64,000 nt of DNA from QHXW01 sp035297145 (lineage in GTDB: Bacteria; Acidobacteriota; Terriglobia; Bryobacterales; Bryobacteraceae). The first letter of the stretch is position 1. Each line of letters begins with the position of its first letter. Both the position numbers and the translations under genes were made by a program. The DNA lies in contig DATGZN010000078.1 of NCBI GenBank assembly GCA_035297145.1, positions 8,340 to 72,339 on the forward strand, given 5' to 3'. Shown here piece after piece: positions 1 to 8,353 of this stretch. The notes under the pieces were generated by a model. The model was not told the DNA's origin. It worked only from the letters and a program-made list of their open reading frames with translations, and made no database searches.

Positions 1-795
1 CTCTCGCTGCTGGCGCCGCAAATCGCGACTTCGGTGGAAAATGCCCGGTTGTATGAAGAAGTGGCGCAGCGGCAGCGGCGCATGGAAGAGGACCTGAAGG
101 CCGCGCGCGAGCTACAGACCTGGCTGCTGCCCACGGAGCCTCCCGATCTGGTCAATCTCGAAGTGGCCGTCGGGCTGCGGCCGGCGCGCGAAATCAGCGG
201 AGATATTTACGATTTTTCCGAACACGATAACGACCATGCCACGCTCGCGTTTGGCGACGTGAGCGGTAAAGGCGCCGCCGCCGCGCTCTATGGCTCGCTC
301 ATCTCCGGGATTCTGCGGTCGGCAGTGCGGCGCCGGAGGAGTCCCGCGGCTCTGATGAAGGTACTCAATGATGCGCTGCTGGCGCGCAAGGTAGAAGCAC
401 GTTACGTCACCATGCTCGTGATGTTATGGCACCCGCAAACGCGGCATTTTGAGATGTCCAACGCCGGCAGCCTTCCGCCCATGATCTGCCGGGGAGGCGA
501 GATCATCAAGCTTCGCGTAGAGGGAGTGCCGCTGGGGTTGCTTCCGGATCGCGACTATGAAGAAATCACCTTCGAGGCGCAAACGGGCGACGTGATTGTT
601 CTTTATTCGGATGGAATCAGCGATCACATGAACCCGGCCGGCCATGAATATGGCCGCGGGCGCCTGGCGAGCGTCGTGCGCGCGCACTGTAAGAAGCCGG
701 CGCAGGAAATATTAGACGCCATTTTTGCCGATCTCGACCACTTCAATCGCGAGCTATTCGACGACCAGACGGTGGTGGTGATGAAGGTGAAATAG
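1..795 (+). CDS. GAF–PP2C (SpoIIE/RsbU-type) phosphatase, 5' end outside window
   Basis: This is a serine/threonine phosphatase of the SpoIIE/RsbU group, which in characterised systems dephosphorylates anti-sigma-factor antagonists. The frame is open from base 1, and the first codons resemble the last helix of a GAF domain (APQIATSVENARLYEEV), so the gene starts upstream. A GTG at 34 is internal rather than a likely start. A coiled linker leads to the phosphatase domain, with the metal-binding motifs SGDIYDF and GDVSGKG and a DGISD motif near the C terminus. It would be a cytoplasmic signalling enzyme whose GAF sensor lies off the window. No partner anti-sigma or antagonist gene is visible. 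The PP2C assignment is firm; the pathway is not known. Confidence 0.88.
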   Translation, partial: LSLLAPQIATSVENARLYEEVAQRQRRMEEDLKAARELQTWLLPTEPPDLVNLEVAVGLRPAREISGDIYDFSEHDNDHATLAFGDVSGKGAAAALYGSLISGILRSAVRRRRSPAALMKVLNDALLARKVEARYVTMLVMLWHPQTRHFEMSNAGSLPPMICRGGEIIKLRVEGVPLGLLPDRDYEEITFEAQTGDVIVLYSDGISDHMNPAGHEYGRGRLASVVRAHCKKPAQEILDAIFADLDHFNRELFDDQTVVVMKVK

Positions 796-888
796 GTCGA
801 GGCGGATCACGCCCTGCGATTCTAGCTGCCGACCATCGCGTTGAGGCTTTGGACGATGGACTCGATGGCGCCATCATAGCCCAGGGCA

Positions 889-909
889 GGGCGAGGGACT
901 GCCTCGCCC
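889..909. terminator. GC-rich hairpin between convergent genes, followed by CCTACGG
   Basis: An 8-bp perfect stem (GGGCGAGG/CCTCGCCC) with a 5-base loop lies between two converging genes, so it may terminate both. It lacks a U-tract. The same layout, a GC-rich palindrome followed by (C)CTAC, recurs at 19966 and 27155, so it may instead be a copy of a dispersed REP-like palindrome. Confidence 0.45.
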
Positions 910-950
910 CCTACGGTTGCGGGCTTAGCACCCGGTCAAGCGCTGCAGGC

Positions 951-2147
951 TTAGTCGTTGTTTCCTTGGCCGCCCACCGCGTCAGCCGCTGATGCGAGAT
1001 CCATCAGTTGCTCCAGAAACATGGGATTCTGGTGCAGGAACAGTCCATCCGCCGTGAAAGCTTGAATCGTTGCCATGGCGCCCCCGTTCTTCGTGAGGGT
1101 CGGCCGGATGATGGAGCAAGCCGGCAGGCTGGGATCGAGAAACTGGCATGGCTCCGGCAAAATCAGGTTGGTCTGGAACATCTGGCTGCCCGCGGCCTGA
1201 TCCGTCGCCGAAAGTTGCGCGTTGTGCTGGTTGGCTGAATTGTTGAAATCCGGGAAATTGAGACCAGTGACCGGATCGGAAAGAGGAGCGACCGGCTGAG
1301 ACACCGCATTCCCCATCTTGTCGTGCCAGAGAGAAAAGTGATCAATCTCGACGCCGCCGATGCTCAGCAGAATGCGTAGGACCTCCTTGCTCGTTGCCTT
1401 GAGCGCCAGAATGGGATAGAGGCTGGAACCGCCCTGCTCAATAAATGCGAAATGGATGGCAGCGACGTTCGCGATAGCCTGTATCGTAGTTTGCGAATAA
1501 CTGTTCTGTAACGGAATTGCGGTCTGGTTGGTGATGGTCAGTAGTTGCGGGAAGGACGCGCCTAAGTCCGGATTAGTCGTGCTGCGGTATCGGAAATACC
1601 AACTGGTGTCGACGTTCAGACCTTGCAGGTTGGTGAGTCTGGGTTTGTTGACGGCGCCCATCGCCGTACTCGGCTGCAGTGTCTCGAACTGCGTGAAATC
1701 GATTGGCTGAGCGCCCTTTGACGTTAAGTAGGCGTTCAGAAAATCCCGATGGCTGATCTCATCGTCCGTGTTGTCGGAGATGTACTGGGACATGTCACCG
1801 TCGAGTTGCGAAAGCGCGTTCTTGTAAGCGGTGTTTCCCGGGTTTGGCTGATCGTTGTGGTCTACCGCGCCTCCCAGCTCATTGTATTGCTGCCACAGAT
1901 CGGCCTCGATGAACTCAGCCGCGGCGGCAAAGCGGAGCAGCGCGGCGTCACCCTTGCTCAGCTTCTTGTCTGCCGCGAACAGCTTGCTGGCCGGAAGCGC
2001 CGCGCCAGCCGCTGCCACACCCCCAATGCCACGCAGAAACGAACGGCGCCTGACGACGCGCCGCCAGTTAGTGGTCAGTTGTTCTTCCGCCGATGGAGCC
2101 GGCTGACTGTGTGGTGTTACCGTAGAAAGGCGGTTCTCTTCTTTCAT
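951..2147 (-). CDS. Tat-exported ferritin-like domain protein
   Basis: This 398-residue protein has a twin-arginine signal (RRVVRRRSFLRGIGG, about residues 29-43) followed by a hydrophobic stretch and an Ala-x-Ala-like cleavage region, so export by the Tat pathway is predicted. The mature part begins with a helix carrying acidic residues (AAEFIEADLWQQY). Later it has ISHRDF and a GGVEIDHFSLWHDK helix, the Glu/His spacing of the ferritin-like, desiccation-associated family. Family members are four-helix bundles; a di-metal site is plausible here but unproven. The ATG has a good ribosome site (CAGGAG). No operon partner is seen. Function beyond the fold is unknown. Confidence 0.75.
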   Translation of the reverse strand: MKEENRLSTVTPHSQPAPSAEEQLTTNWRRVVRRRSFLRGIGGVAAAGAALPASKLFAADKKLSKGDAALLRFAAAAEFIEADLWQQYNELGGAVDHNDQPNPGNTAYKNALSQLDGDMSQYISDNTDDEISHRDFLNAYLTSKGAQPIDFTQFETLQPSTAMGAVNKPRLTNLQGLNVDTSWYFRYRSTTNPDLGASFPQLLTITNQTAIPLQNSYSQTTIQAIANVAAIHFAFIEQGGSSLYPILALKATSKEVLRILLSIGGVEIDHFSLWHDKMGNAVSQPVAPLSDPVTGLNFPDFNNSANQHNAQLSATDQAAGSQMFQTNLILPEPCQFLDPSLPACSIIRPTLTKNGGAMATIQAFTADGLFLHQNPMFLEQLMDLASAADAVGGQGNND

Positions 2148-2665
2148 CGTTTACACTCCTGTATTACCTAAGATGATTTGTACGAAGTAACGCGCGTGAC
2201 TCCGCCTAGGCCGCACCTAAGTTAGTGTGAGGCGACTAAGCAATAGACGAGTATTGTCCGAAAACATGTGACATGGCTGTAAACTAACTGTAAACTCCCG
2301 GATTTTAGAAACAAGTTATAAAGATGTGACGTTCGTGATGGAACACACGGTAACTTGAAGGCACGGTGAAGGAAAGCAGTCTCTCGCCAGCGTCTGTCGA
2401 TTGTGACGGTTCTTCACGGCGGCGCATGCGGTGAGAGCCATGAGCTTCATTGCACCATCGTGGCTCCCGAAAGGTGGATGCTTTGCCGGGATTGTCCGCG
2501 CTCGGCTAACCTGTAGACCTTCCTTTCCGATTTTCTTTGGTTGTCCGATTGCGGATGGCTTGCGATGTTTCTTCCCGTGGTGTGCTTGCCCATGCCTGAT
2601 GCTAAAGCTGCAGGAGGAACGTTTTGCAGCGGGTCGCAGGGAGCGAAGAGACAGATCGAGGACAC
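2148..2665. other. Divergent intergenic region
   Basis: About 500 bases separate two divergent genes. I see no convincing ORF, RNA or riboswitch. The promoters of both flanking genes should lie here, but I could not assign -35/-10 boxes with confidence. Confidence 0.4.
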
Positions 2666-3685
2666 ATGACGCGTTTAGCATCGGCCGCCCTGTTAACCGG
2701 AGCCGGCATTGCATTGCTCACCCTTTCCACGCCCGCACACGCTTCGCTGGTGCTTACCCCGGCTGGCGTAGCCGACGGCTTCACTCTTACTACCTTCGTC
2801 AGCGGATATTTCGCTCAATATGGTCCGCTCGCGCAGGGGATAGCCCCGAACGGCAACGTGATTACCGGCAGTTTGATAGGCACCGGCATCGGTGGCTCCG
2901 TCGGGCCGTCGATAATGGTGTTCAAAGACGTGGACGGCCAGACGTTGAGCAATGCGTTGTTTTCGCCTTCGTACGCCTGCACAACTCTTAACTGTAATTT
3001 CGCCATGACGACGGCTGGCGGCAAGGTCTATGGTGCCCAAGCCCAAGGCGGCATCTACGAGCAGTTCAACAACGATGGCACGTTCAGCCCAATTCCGAAC
3101 CTTGCGGCCGATGGTCTTCGTGACAATCTCGGCATGTGGGGCGACCCGGTCAATGGGCACATCATCACCACAAGCAATGAAGGGTTGGTGGACATAGACC
3201 CAGTGGCCGGCACATTTCGGGTGATCAACGCTTCGGTCTTTGGAGACGGCGTATCGGTTTCTCCGGACGGCAAGATCGTCTACGTTGAGGTTCTAGGAGA
3301 GATCAATGCCTACGACATCGCCACCGGAGCGTTGCTCAAGACATACGCTACCGGCTCTGCTCCGGACGGTACCGGCGTCATTAGCGGTGGCAAATTCAAT
3401 GGTGACGTCGTCGTCAACGGCAATTTTGGGACGGTAGGCCTCCTGGATCCCACTACCGGCACGTTCGTCCTTATCGCTACTGGCGGCTCTCGTGGCGACT
3501 TCGTGTCGCCTGACTCGAACAACGGCAGTCTGTTCCTCTCGCAGAACGAGGCCGTTGACCGGCTGGCTTGCTCAGGGTGCTCTTTTTCCGGCCCGCCGCC
3601 GACGGTCCCCGAGCCGGCGAGTTTCGCGCTGTTTGGTACGGCGCTCGCGTCGCTCATTCTGATCCGCCGCCGCAAGGCCAACTAG
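2666..3685 (+). CDS. PEP-CTERM-sorted beta-propeller-like secreted protein
   Basis: The protein has a Sec signal peptide at the N terminus (hydrophobic core ending THAHAS-like, AHAS). It ends with the exosortase sorting signal: VPEPAS, a hydrophobic segment, then RRRK. Between these lie short repeated strands (for example GDGVSVSPDGKIVYVEVLG) like YncE/SMP-30 propeller blades. In known systems exosortase cleaves at PEP and the protein goes to the envelope or matrix. No exosortase lies in this window. I prefer the ATG at 2666 over an upstream in-frame codon at 2624 because GAGG sits five bases before it and the signal peptide then starts normally. The ligand is unknown. Confidence 0.75.
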   Translation: MTRLASAALLTGAGIALLTLSTPAHASLVLTPAGVADGFTLTTFVSGYFAQYGPLAQGIAPNGNVITGSLIGTGIGGSVGPSIMVFKDVDGQTLSNALFSPSYACTTLNCNFAMTTAGGKVYGAQAQGGIYEQFNNDGTFSPIPNLAADGLRDNLGMWGDPVNGHIITTSNEGLVDIDPVAGTFRVINASVFGDGVSVSPDGKIVYVEVLGEINAYDIATGALLKTYATGSAPDGTGVISGGKFNGDVVVNGNFGTVGLLDPTTGTFVLIATGGSRGDFVSPDSNNGSLFLSQNEAVDRLACSGCSFSGPPPTVPEPASFALFGTALASLILIRRRKAN

Positions 3686-3833
3686 CGGACCGGCCCAGTC
3701 ATTTGGTAGTCGTCACCGGCTGGTACGGCCAGCATTCAGCGCGCAAGGGCTGCGCTGCAGCACGCAGAATCCATGGGTACTGTTGCCCGGAGCCAGCCCC
3801 GTGGGCCTTCGTGGCTGTGTTATGATCGCAGCC

Positions 3834-4190
3834 ATGCCGAGCGGCTATATTCCGATTTTCATTTTTCTCGCCGTCGCGATCGCCTTCCCAGTGGTCACGA
3901 TCCTCGCCGCCAAGCTGATCCGGCCCTCGGCGCCCTTTCAGGCGAAGCTTGAGGCCTACGAGTGCGGAATCAAAGCAGCGTCGGATTCGCGCGGGCGGTA
4001 CACCGTGCGCTTTTACATCATCGCTATCCTGTTCGTGATTTTCGACGTGGAAACCATTTTCCTGTTTCCCTGGGCGGTGAAATACAGTAAGCTCGGCTGG
4101 TTCGGCGTGGCGGAAGTGGCCGTCTTTCTGGTGATTTTGATCGTCGGCTACATCTGGGCTTGGAAAAAGGGCGCGCTGGAGTGGGTGTAA
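3834..4190 (+). CDS. nuoA: NADH-quinone oxidoreductase subunit A (complex I)
   Basis: This is the small membrane subunit of respiratory complex I. It has three hydrophobic helices, and the conserved YECG loop motif after the first helix is followed by RFYIIAILFVIFDVE, a hallmark of NuoA/NdhC. From the ATG at 3834 it has 118 residues, the usual family length; an ATG at 3822 is an alternative and neither has a strong ribosome site. It normally heads a nuo operon, but here the next gene converges and no other nuo gene is present. This is therefore a lone copy, with its partners elsewhere or the gene relocated. Confidence 0.9.
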   Translation: MPSGYIPIFIFLAVAIAFPVVTILAAKLIRPSAPFQAKLEAYECGIKAASDSRGRYTVRFYIIAILFVIFDVETIFLFPWAVKYSKLGWFGVAEVAVFLVILIVGYIWAWKKGALEWV

Positions 4191-4240
4191 AGCAGGTTCC
4201 AGGTGTTAGGTGTTAGCAACCTGGTTGGTGCGCTCTGAAC

Positions 4241-5338
4241 TCACGGCGTGCCGCGGGCCTCTTTCACGATCTGGACCGGATCTGTGGATTGGACCAGGTG
4301 CAGCAAACTCTGAGTCCGTGCGTCGAAATTACTCCGCGTCAGTACCGCGTCACCCATGCAGGCGCTGCGCACTAACTGCTCGGTGATCCGCTCATTGAAG
4401 TGATAGATGTCGGCATATAGGGACATATTCGTGATGATATCGGCGCGATCCTGATAGTCGACGATGTCGTAGTTACGAAAACGCTCCGTTTGCTCGACCA
4501 GCCACTTTTTGAAGGCGAAGTAGACAGGGATCTGGCCGCGCTGCGCATAGTCGTGCCACACCAAAATAGAGTACGGCGGAAAAACGAAGTGAATCTTGAC
4601 ACTTTTGTTCCCATTAAGAAGTGGGAACATATTGGCTGCGAACGCAGACGTCATAGATTCGAGATTGAGATTGGACATTCCGAACGCGCGATTGATGGAC
4701 CTCGGATCAATACCTTGCACGGCGTGGGAGGCCTCAAACTTCATCGTGTCCGGAAACTTCCAGGGCCAATCGGAGTCGAGCGTTTCCCCCTCTCTCAAGG
4801 GACCGCGAAGGGCGCGATAGCTCGCCAGAATCGAATCGAGAGATAGGAAGTACGGAAACTTGTCGAGAATCGAGTCATCGTAAAGGTAGGCGGGGAAGAC
4901 GAAGTCGACTCCCAGGACAGGCTCTATGGCGCCACCAGAGAGCGAATTGTAGTCCATGGTAAGAATGGCCGTTTTGGCGCCCGGGTGCTGGAGGACCAAT
5001 CGCAGAGTCAGAGCTTCCTCATGAATGGAGGCGCCCGCCATACAAAGGTTCACGGTCTTACCGCCGCAGAGCCGCTCGACGGCGCTGTTGGGAATGTTCT
5101 GCAACATGGAAGTGCCGGCGAGAGCGATCTCGTATTTGGCAGTTCGGGCGAGACCAGGGACTGCAAAGCGCTGCAGGTAGCGGTTAAAGCGAGGACGCGC
5201 ACCCAGCATCGGATGGTAAATCTGATAGGGATCCACAACCAGGGTGAAGGCGGCCGTACTTCCCATGAGAAGGCAGCTTAACGCCAGGAGCCACCAGCAC
5301 CAGCGTATCCATCCGCGGCGGTTCTTGTTCCGGTTCAT
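4241..5338 (-). CDS. SGNH-hydrolase-like, membrane-anchored protein of an acyl-transfer cassette
   Basis: The 365-residue protein has one N-terminal membrane helix (residues ~11-33), so the bulk should face the periplasm. A block-I-like motif, LAGTSM, with a Ser in the nucleophile position, and NLCMAGAS resemble the diverged SGNH proteins found beside MBOAT enzymes (compare AlgX/AlgJ and DltD). In those systems such a protein acts with the MBOAT to move an acyl group onto an extracellular polymer. The start lies one base after the stop of the MBOAT gene, so the two are cotranscribed. The C-terminal His/Asp block is not clear to me, so catalysis is uncertain. Confidence 0.6.
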   Translation of the reverse strand: MNRNKNRRGWIRWCWWLLALSCLLMGSTAAFTLVVDPYQIYHPMLGARPRFNRYLQRFAVPGLARTAKYEIALAGTSMLQNIPNSAVERLCGGKTVNLCMAGASIHEEALTLRLVLQHPGAKTAILTMDYNSLSGGAIEPVLGVDFVFPAYLYDDSILDKFPYFLSLDSILASYRALRGPLREGETLDSDWPWKFPDTMKFEASHAVQGIDPRSINRAFGMSNLNLESMTSAFAANMFPLLNGNKSVKIHFVFPPYSILVWHDYAQRGQIPVYFAFKKWLVEQTERFRNYDIVDYQDRADIITNMSLYADIYHFNERITEQLVRSACMGDAVLTRSNFDARTQSLLHLVQSTDPVQIVKEARGTP

Positions 5339-5339
5339 C

Positions 5340-6767
5340 TTAGAAGAACGCGTAGAGAAAATACGATGCCGAGGAAAATCGCAGCACGCAGATCGTTAAC
5401 AGCGTCGCGCCCAGACAAGCCGTCCACACGCTGGGCTTCATGGTTCGAGCCAATACATAGCTATATGAGGGCACCGCGACCGCGAGTGCGGCAACCAGCA
5501 ACGCGAGTCTTCCTAGATCGGCCTCCGGCGACCACGCATCCACAGGGTGGCGGAGGAGTGCCAGGCCGGATGTGTTCCACCACGCGGTCAGCGGGCTCCA
5601 GGGGAAAGCGGAGAACATCGCGCGATAGACGCGGAGAGAGGCCGGCAAATCCTTCGCGCGGAAGATCACCCAGCTCAGGCTGACAAACGCAAAGGTGAGC
5701 GCCCATCCTAAAACGTCCGGCATGTGCCGGCGGAGCCGCCGCCAGTACGCGCACGTGGCCAGCGCGATGCCGTGGAACAGGCCCCACACCACGAACGTCC
5801 AGCCAAGTCCATGCCAGAGTCCACAGACGAGCATGGTAATCACCGCATTCAGATAGGGGAAGATTTTCCATTTCGATCGCATGCCGGGCAAGGAATAGTA
5901 GACGTAATCGCGCAGCCAGTTGGAAAGCGAAATGTGCCAGCGCCGCCAGAATTCCTGAATCGAGGTGGAGCGATACGGCGCGCGGAAATTTTCCGGAATC
6001 CGCAAGTTGAGTAGATAAGCCACCCCGACGGCGATGTCGCAATATCCGCTGAAATCGTTGTAGAGCTGAAACGTGTAGGCTGCGGCGCCGAGCCATGCAG
6101 TTCCGGCGTCGAGGGCTCCAGTCGAATCGAACGCTTTGGCAACCAACGGGGCCAGGGGATCGGCGATCAACACTTTCTTGACGAGTCCGATGATGATGAG
6201 CGCCGAACCGCGCGCGAGGTAGCGTGGGATCAAACGGCGCCGGCGAACGCTATCGAATTGCGGGATCATTTCGCGATGGCGCAGGATCGGACCGGAGAGC
6301 AGGTGAGGGAAAAACGTAACGAACAAGGCGTAATCACCAAGGCTAGACGGGCTGTCTTGGCCGCGGTACGTGTCCACCAGATATGAGATTTGGGAAAACG
6401 TATAGAACGAGATGCCCAGCGGAAAGGTGAGACCGGAAAGCGCGGACCACCACGTTTGCCCGGAACCGAGCGCGCCGCCAAGCGCGACCTTGTATTTGAA
6501 TACGGCCAACACCAGGAGGTTGGCGACAATCCCCAGAACCAGGTAGGCTTTGCGCCTTTGCCGGACCAGCAGGAGCGAGAGCGCGTAGTTAAACGAAATA
6601 CTCGCCGGCAGCAGCCATAACGAGTGGGCGCGGTGGAAAGAGTAAAAGAAGAGGGAGGCTGCTACCAGCCACCAGGTGCCCACGCGCGGCGCTTTGGCGA
6701 GAAGGAAATAAACGGCGCACGCAGCCGGCAGGAATTCAAAAATGAACTCGTAGCTGTTAAAGAACAT
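5340..6767 (-). CDS. MBOAT-family membrane O-acyltransferase (AlgI/DltB-like)
   Basis: This is a 475-residue, many-helix membrane protein. It carries the MBOAT signature block QEFWRRWHISLSNWLRDYVY and the two conserved histidines in GLWHG and WGLFHG. Family members pass an acyl group from a cytoplasmic donor across the membrane to a polymer or lipid. The start MFFNSYEF at 6767 is the typical AlgI-like N terminus; the reading frame stays open far upstream, but that part is antisense-like sequence within the KAS III gene. It lies 59 bases after the KAS III-like gene and one base before the SGNH-like gene. The neighbouring ACP suggests that the donor is an acyl-ACP. Confidence 0.9.
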   Translation of the reverse strand: MFFNSYEFIFEFLPAACAVYFLLAKAPRVGTWWLVAASLFFYSFHRAHSLWLLPASISFNYALSLLLVRQRRKAYLVLGIVANLLVLAVFKYKVALGGALGSGQTWWSALSGLTFPLGISFYTFSQISYLVDTYRGQDSPSSLGDYALFVTFFPHLLSGPILRHREMIPQFDSVRRRRLIPRYLARGSALIIIGLVKKVLIADPLAPLVAKAFDSTGALDAGTAWLGAAAYTFQLYNDFSGYCDIAVGVAYLLNLRIPENFRAPYRSTSIQEFWRRWHISLSNWLRDYVYYSLPGMRSKWKIFPYLNAVITMLVCGLWHGLGWTFVVWGLFHGIALATCAYWRRLRRHMPDVLGWALTFAFVSLSWVIFRAKDLPASLRVYRAMFSAFPWSPLTAWWNTSGLALLRHPVDAWSPEADLGRLALLVAALAVAVPSYSYVLARTMKPSVWTACLGATLLTICVLRFSSASYFLYAFF

Positions 6768-6826
6768 CGCATCCGAAGGGTCTTGCGCAGATTGAGGATA
6801 GCATGCCGCCGCGATCGCGCGCGGGT

Positions 6827-7762
6827 CTACACGCCCGCTGCCAGCAGCGCACCCCAGTGGAATCCGGCGCCGAACGCGGCAAATACCACCGGAACGCCGC
6901 TTTGGAATCCCCCACTGGCCTGCCATTCGGCGGCTGCGACGAAAAGCGAAGCCGAGGAGGTGTTTCCGTATTTGGCGATGTTGGAAAAGAAACGAGCCGC
7001 CGGGACACGCAGCGCGCGCGCCACGGCGTCCAGCAGATTCTGATTGGCCTGATGCATCAGGAACACCGGCACATTGGCAGCCGAAAGCTGGTTGCGTTCC
7101 AAAACTTCCGCAATCACACGGGGAAGTTTGCGGGAAGCATGCAGAATGACCGAGCGGCCATCCATGGACAGGATTCCGTCTGCCTGAAGCGCCAGGCTGC
7201 CGGCAAAAGCGCCATCGGAATGCAGGGCATGATCGACAATGCGGGCCGCGCCGCGTTCGGCATCGAGGAGACAGGCGCCCGCGCCATCGCCGAACAGGAT
7301 CGCGATGTTGCGGTCGAGCGGTTCGCGCATCACCAGGCTCGACATTTTCTCCGCCGCGACAATCAGGATGACGGGATAACTTGCCGCCAGTGCATTGCCC
7401 ACGACCATGCCGACGAGGCTCCCGGTGCTGGCGACCGGCACATCGAGCGCGGGTACTCCATCGAGAAGACCGAGCCGGTGCGCAACCACGCTGGCTACGC
7501 CCGGGAAGCGCCGCGGCTCCGAGCCGGTGGCGACAATGATCAACTGAACGTCCGAAGCCGCGCGCTCGGCCTGCGCCAGGCAATCCCGCGCCGCAAGCAC
7601 CGCCAGATCCGCGACGCTATCATCTTCCCCCGCATAGCGCCGCTCAGCGATGCCGGAAGCCTGACTGATCCAGTCCGGGTCGCATCCCAGGCGCGCGGCT
7701 AACTCGGCGTTTGAAACGATCCTCGGCGGCACGTAGGCGCCGAACGCCTGGATGAAAGCCAT
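6827..7762 (-). CDS. Ketoacyl-ACP synthase III-like protein with active-site Cys replaced by Ser
   Basis: The 311-residue protein has the full length and fold signature of FabH-type KAS III. The His and Asn of the catalytic triad are present (MHQAN, His237; YGNTSSAS, Asn267). At residue 112, the position of FabH's catalytic Cys, the codon at 7427-7429 is AGC (LDVPVASTG), so Ser replaces Cys. DpsC of the daunorubicin pathway is a known KAS III relative with Ser at this place, and it works as an acyl-CoA-specific starter enzyme. Here the enzyme may load or transfer an acyl chain on the ACP encoded two bases upstream. Condensing activity is doubtful. Confidence 0.85.
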   Translation of the reverse strand: MAFIQAFGAYVPPRIVSNAELAARLGCDPDWISQASGIAERRYAGEDDSVADLAVLAARDCLAQAERAASDVQLIIVATGSEPRRFPGVASVVAHRLGLLDGVPALDVPVASTGSLVGMVVGNALAASYPVILIVAAEKMSSLVMREPLDRNIAILFGDGAGACLLDAERGAARIVDHALHSDGAFAGSLALQADGILSMDGRSVILHASRKLPRVIAEVLERNQLSAANVPVFLMHQANQNLLDAVARALRVPAARFFSNIAKYGNTSSASLFVAAAEWQASGGFQSGVPVVFAAFGAGFHWGALLAAGV

Positions 7763-7764
7763 GG

Positions 7765-8007
7765 CTAGGTCCGGCTGCTGACGTACGCTTCAATCCGTGC
7801 CAGCGATTCAAAGTGCCGTGGATTGAGGTCGGCATCCGGGATGCGAATATGAAAGGCCTCCTCAAGCGCGCCCACCACCTGCGGCAGGACGAAGGAATCG
7901 AGCAGCCCGGAATCGAATAGAGATTCGGTGGCGTCGGGCTCCCGGTTCTCGCTGGCGAATTGCTTGACAATCTCTAGAACCTTCGCGCGAATTTCGGTGT
8001 CCGTCAT
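7765..8007 (-). CDS. Acyl carrier protein
   Basis: This 80-residue acidic helical protein has the phosphopantetheine attachment motif LFDSGLLDSF, with Ser38 as the modified residue. Its length and the position of the serine match ACP and DltC-type carriers. The stop is two bases before the start of the KAS III-like gene, followed by MBOAT and SGNH-like genes, so it is almost certainly the carrier of this cassette rather than the housekeeping AcpP. No adenylating enzyme (DltA-like) or phosphopantetheinyl transferase is encoded nearby; the acyl chain would have to come from CoA or from fatty acid synthesis. Confidence 0.88.
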   Translation of the reverse strand: MTDTEIRAKVLEIVKQFASENREPDATESLFDSGLLDSFVLPQVVGALEEAFHIRIPDADLNPRHFESLARIEAYVSSRT

Positions 8008-8056
8008 GGGCGATGTGCGAGCTTCACTCTTCCAATATACGATTGGATGCCGGCTC

Positions 8057-8353
8057 TCATCCGCCCGCGATGGCGCCCACGACCAGATACGGCTCAGCTC
8101 CGGTGGCGACGGCTTCGGGAAGCGGGGCGTCAGGTGACTCGTGAGACAGATCCTCCTGGCATGCGAAGAATCTCAGCCAGGGCCGGCGCTGTTGCGTGGT
8201 GTGATCGCGGATGGTCCCGGCCAGCATCGGATACTTCGCCTCGAGCGCGTCGAGCACCGTGCGGTGCGTCACCGGACCCGCGACCTGGAGTTGCACCTCG
8301 CCATCGACGTGCGCCAGCGTCCGCAGAGGGGCCGGAAGCACAACGCGGATCAT
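8057..8353 (-). CDS. MoaD/ThiS-like ubiquitin-fold protein with C-terminal Gly-Gly
   Basis: The 98-residue protein begins MIRVVLPAPLRTLA, a typical first strand of the MoaD/ThiS beta-grasp fold, and ends in AIAGG. The free C-terminal Gly-Gly is what MoaD and ThiS use for adenylation and thiocarboxylation by an E1-like enzyme. Its ATG overlaps the stop of the upstream BNR-repeat gene as ATGA, so the two are translationally coupled. No MoaE, MoeB or ThiF homologue lies nearby, so a role in molybdopterin synthesis is not shown. It could be a sulfur carrier or a protein modifier. Confidence 0.7.
   Translation of the reverse strand: MIRVVLPAPLRTLAHVDGEVQLQVAGPVTHRTVLDALEAKYPMLAGTIRDHTTQQRRPWLRFFACQEDLSHESPDAPLPEAVATGAEPYLVVGAIAGG

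Noticed and set aside
5340..7583. A 747-residue reading of the MBOAT gene with a long N-terminal extension
   Set aside because: The first ~270 codons lie in another frame of the KAS III-like gene and look like shadow sequence; the MBOAT family N terminus starts at 6767.
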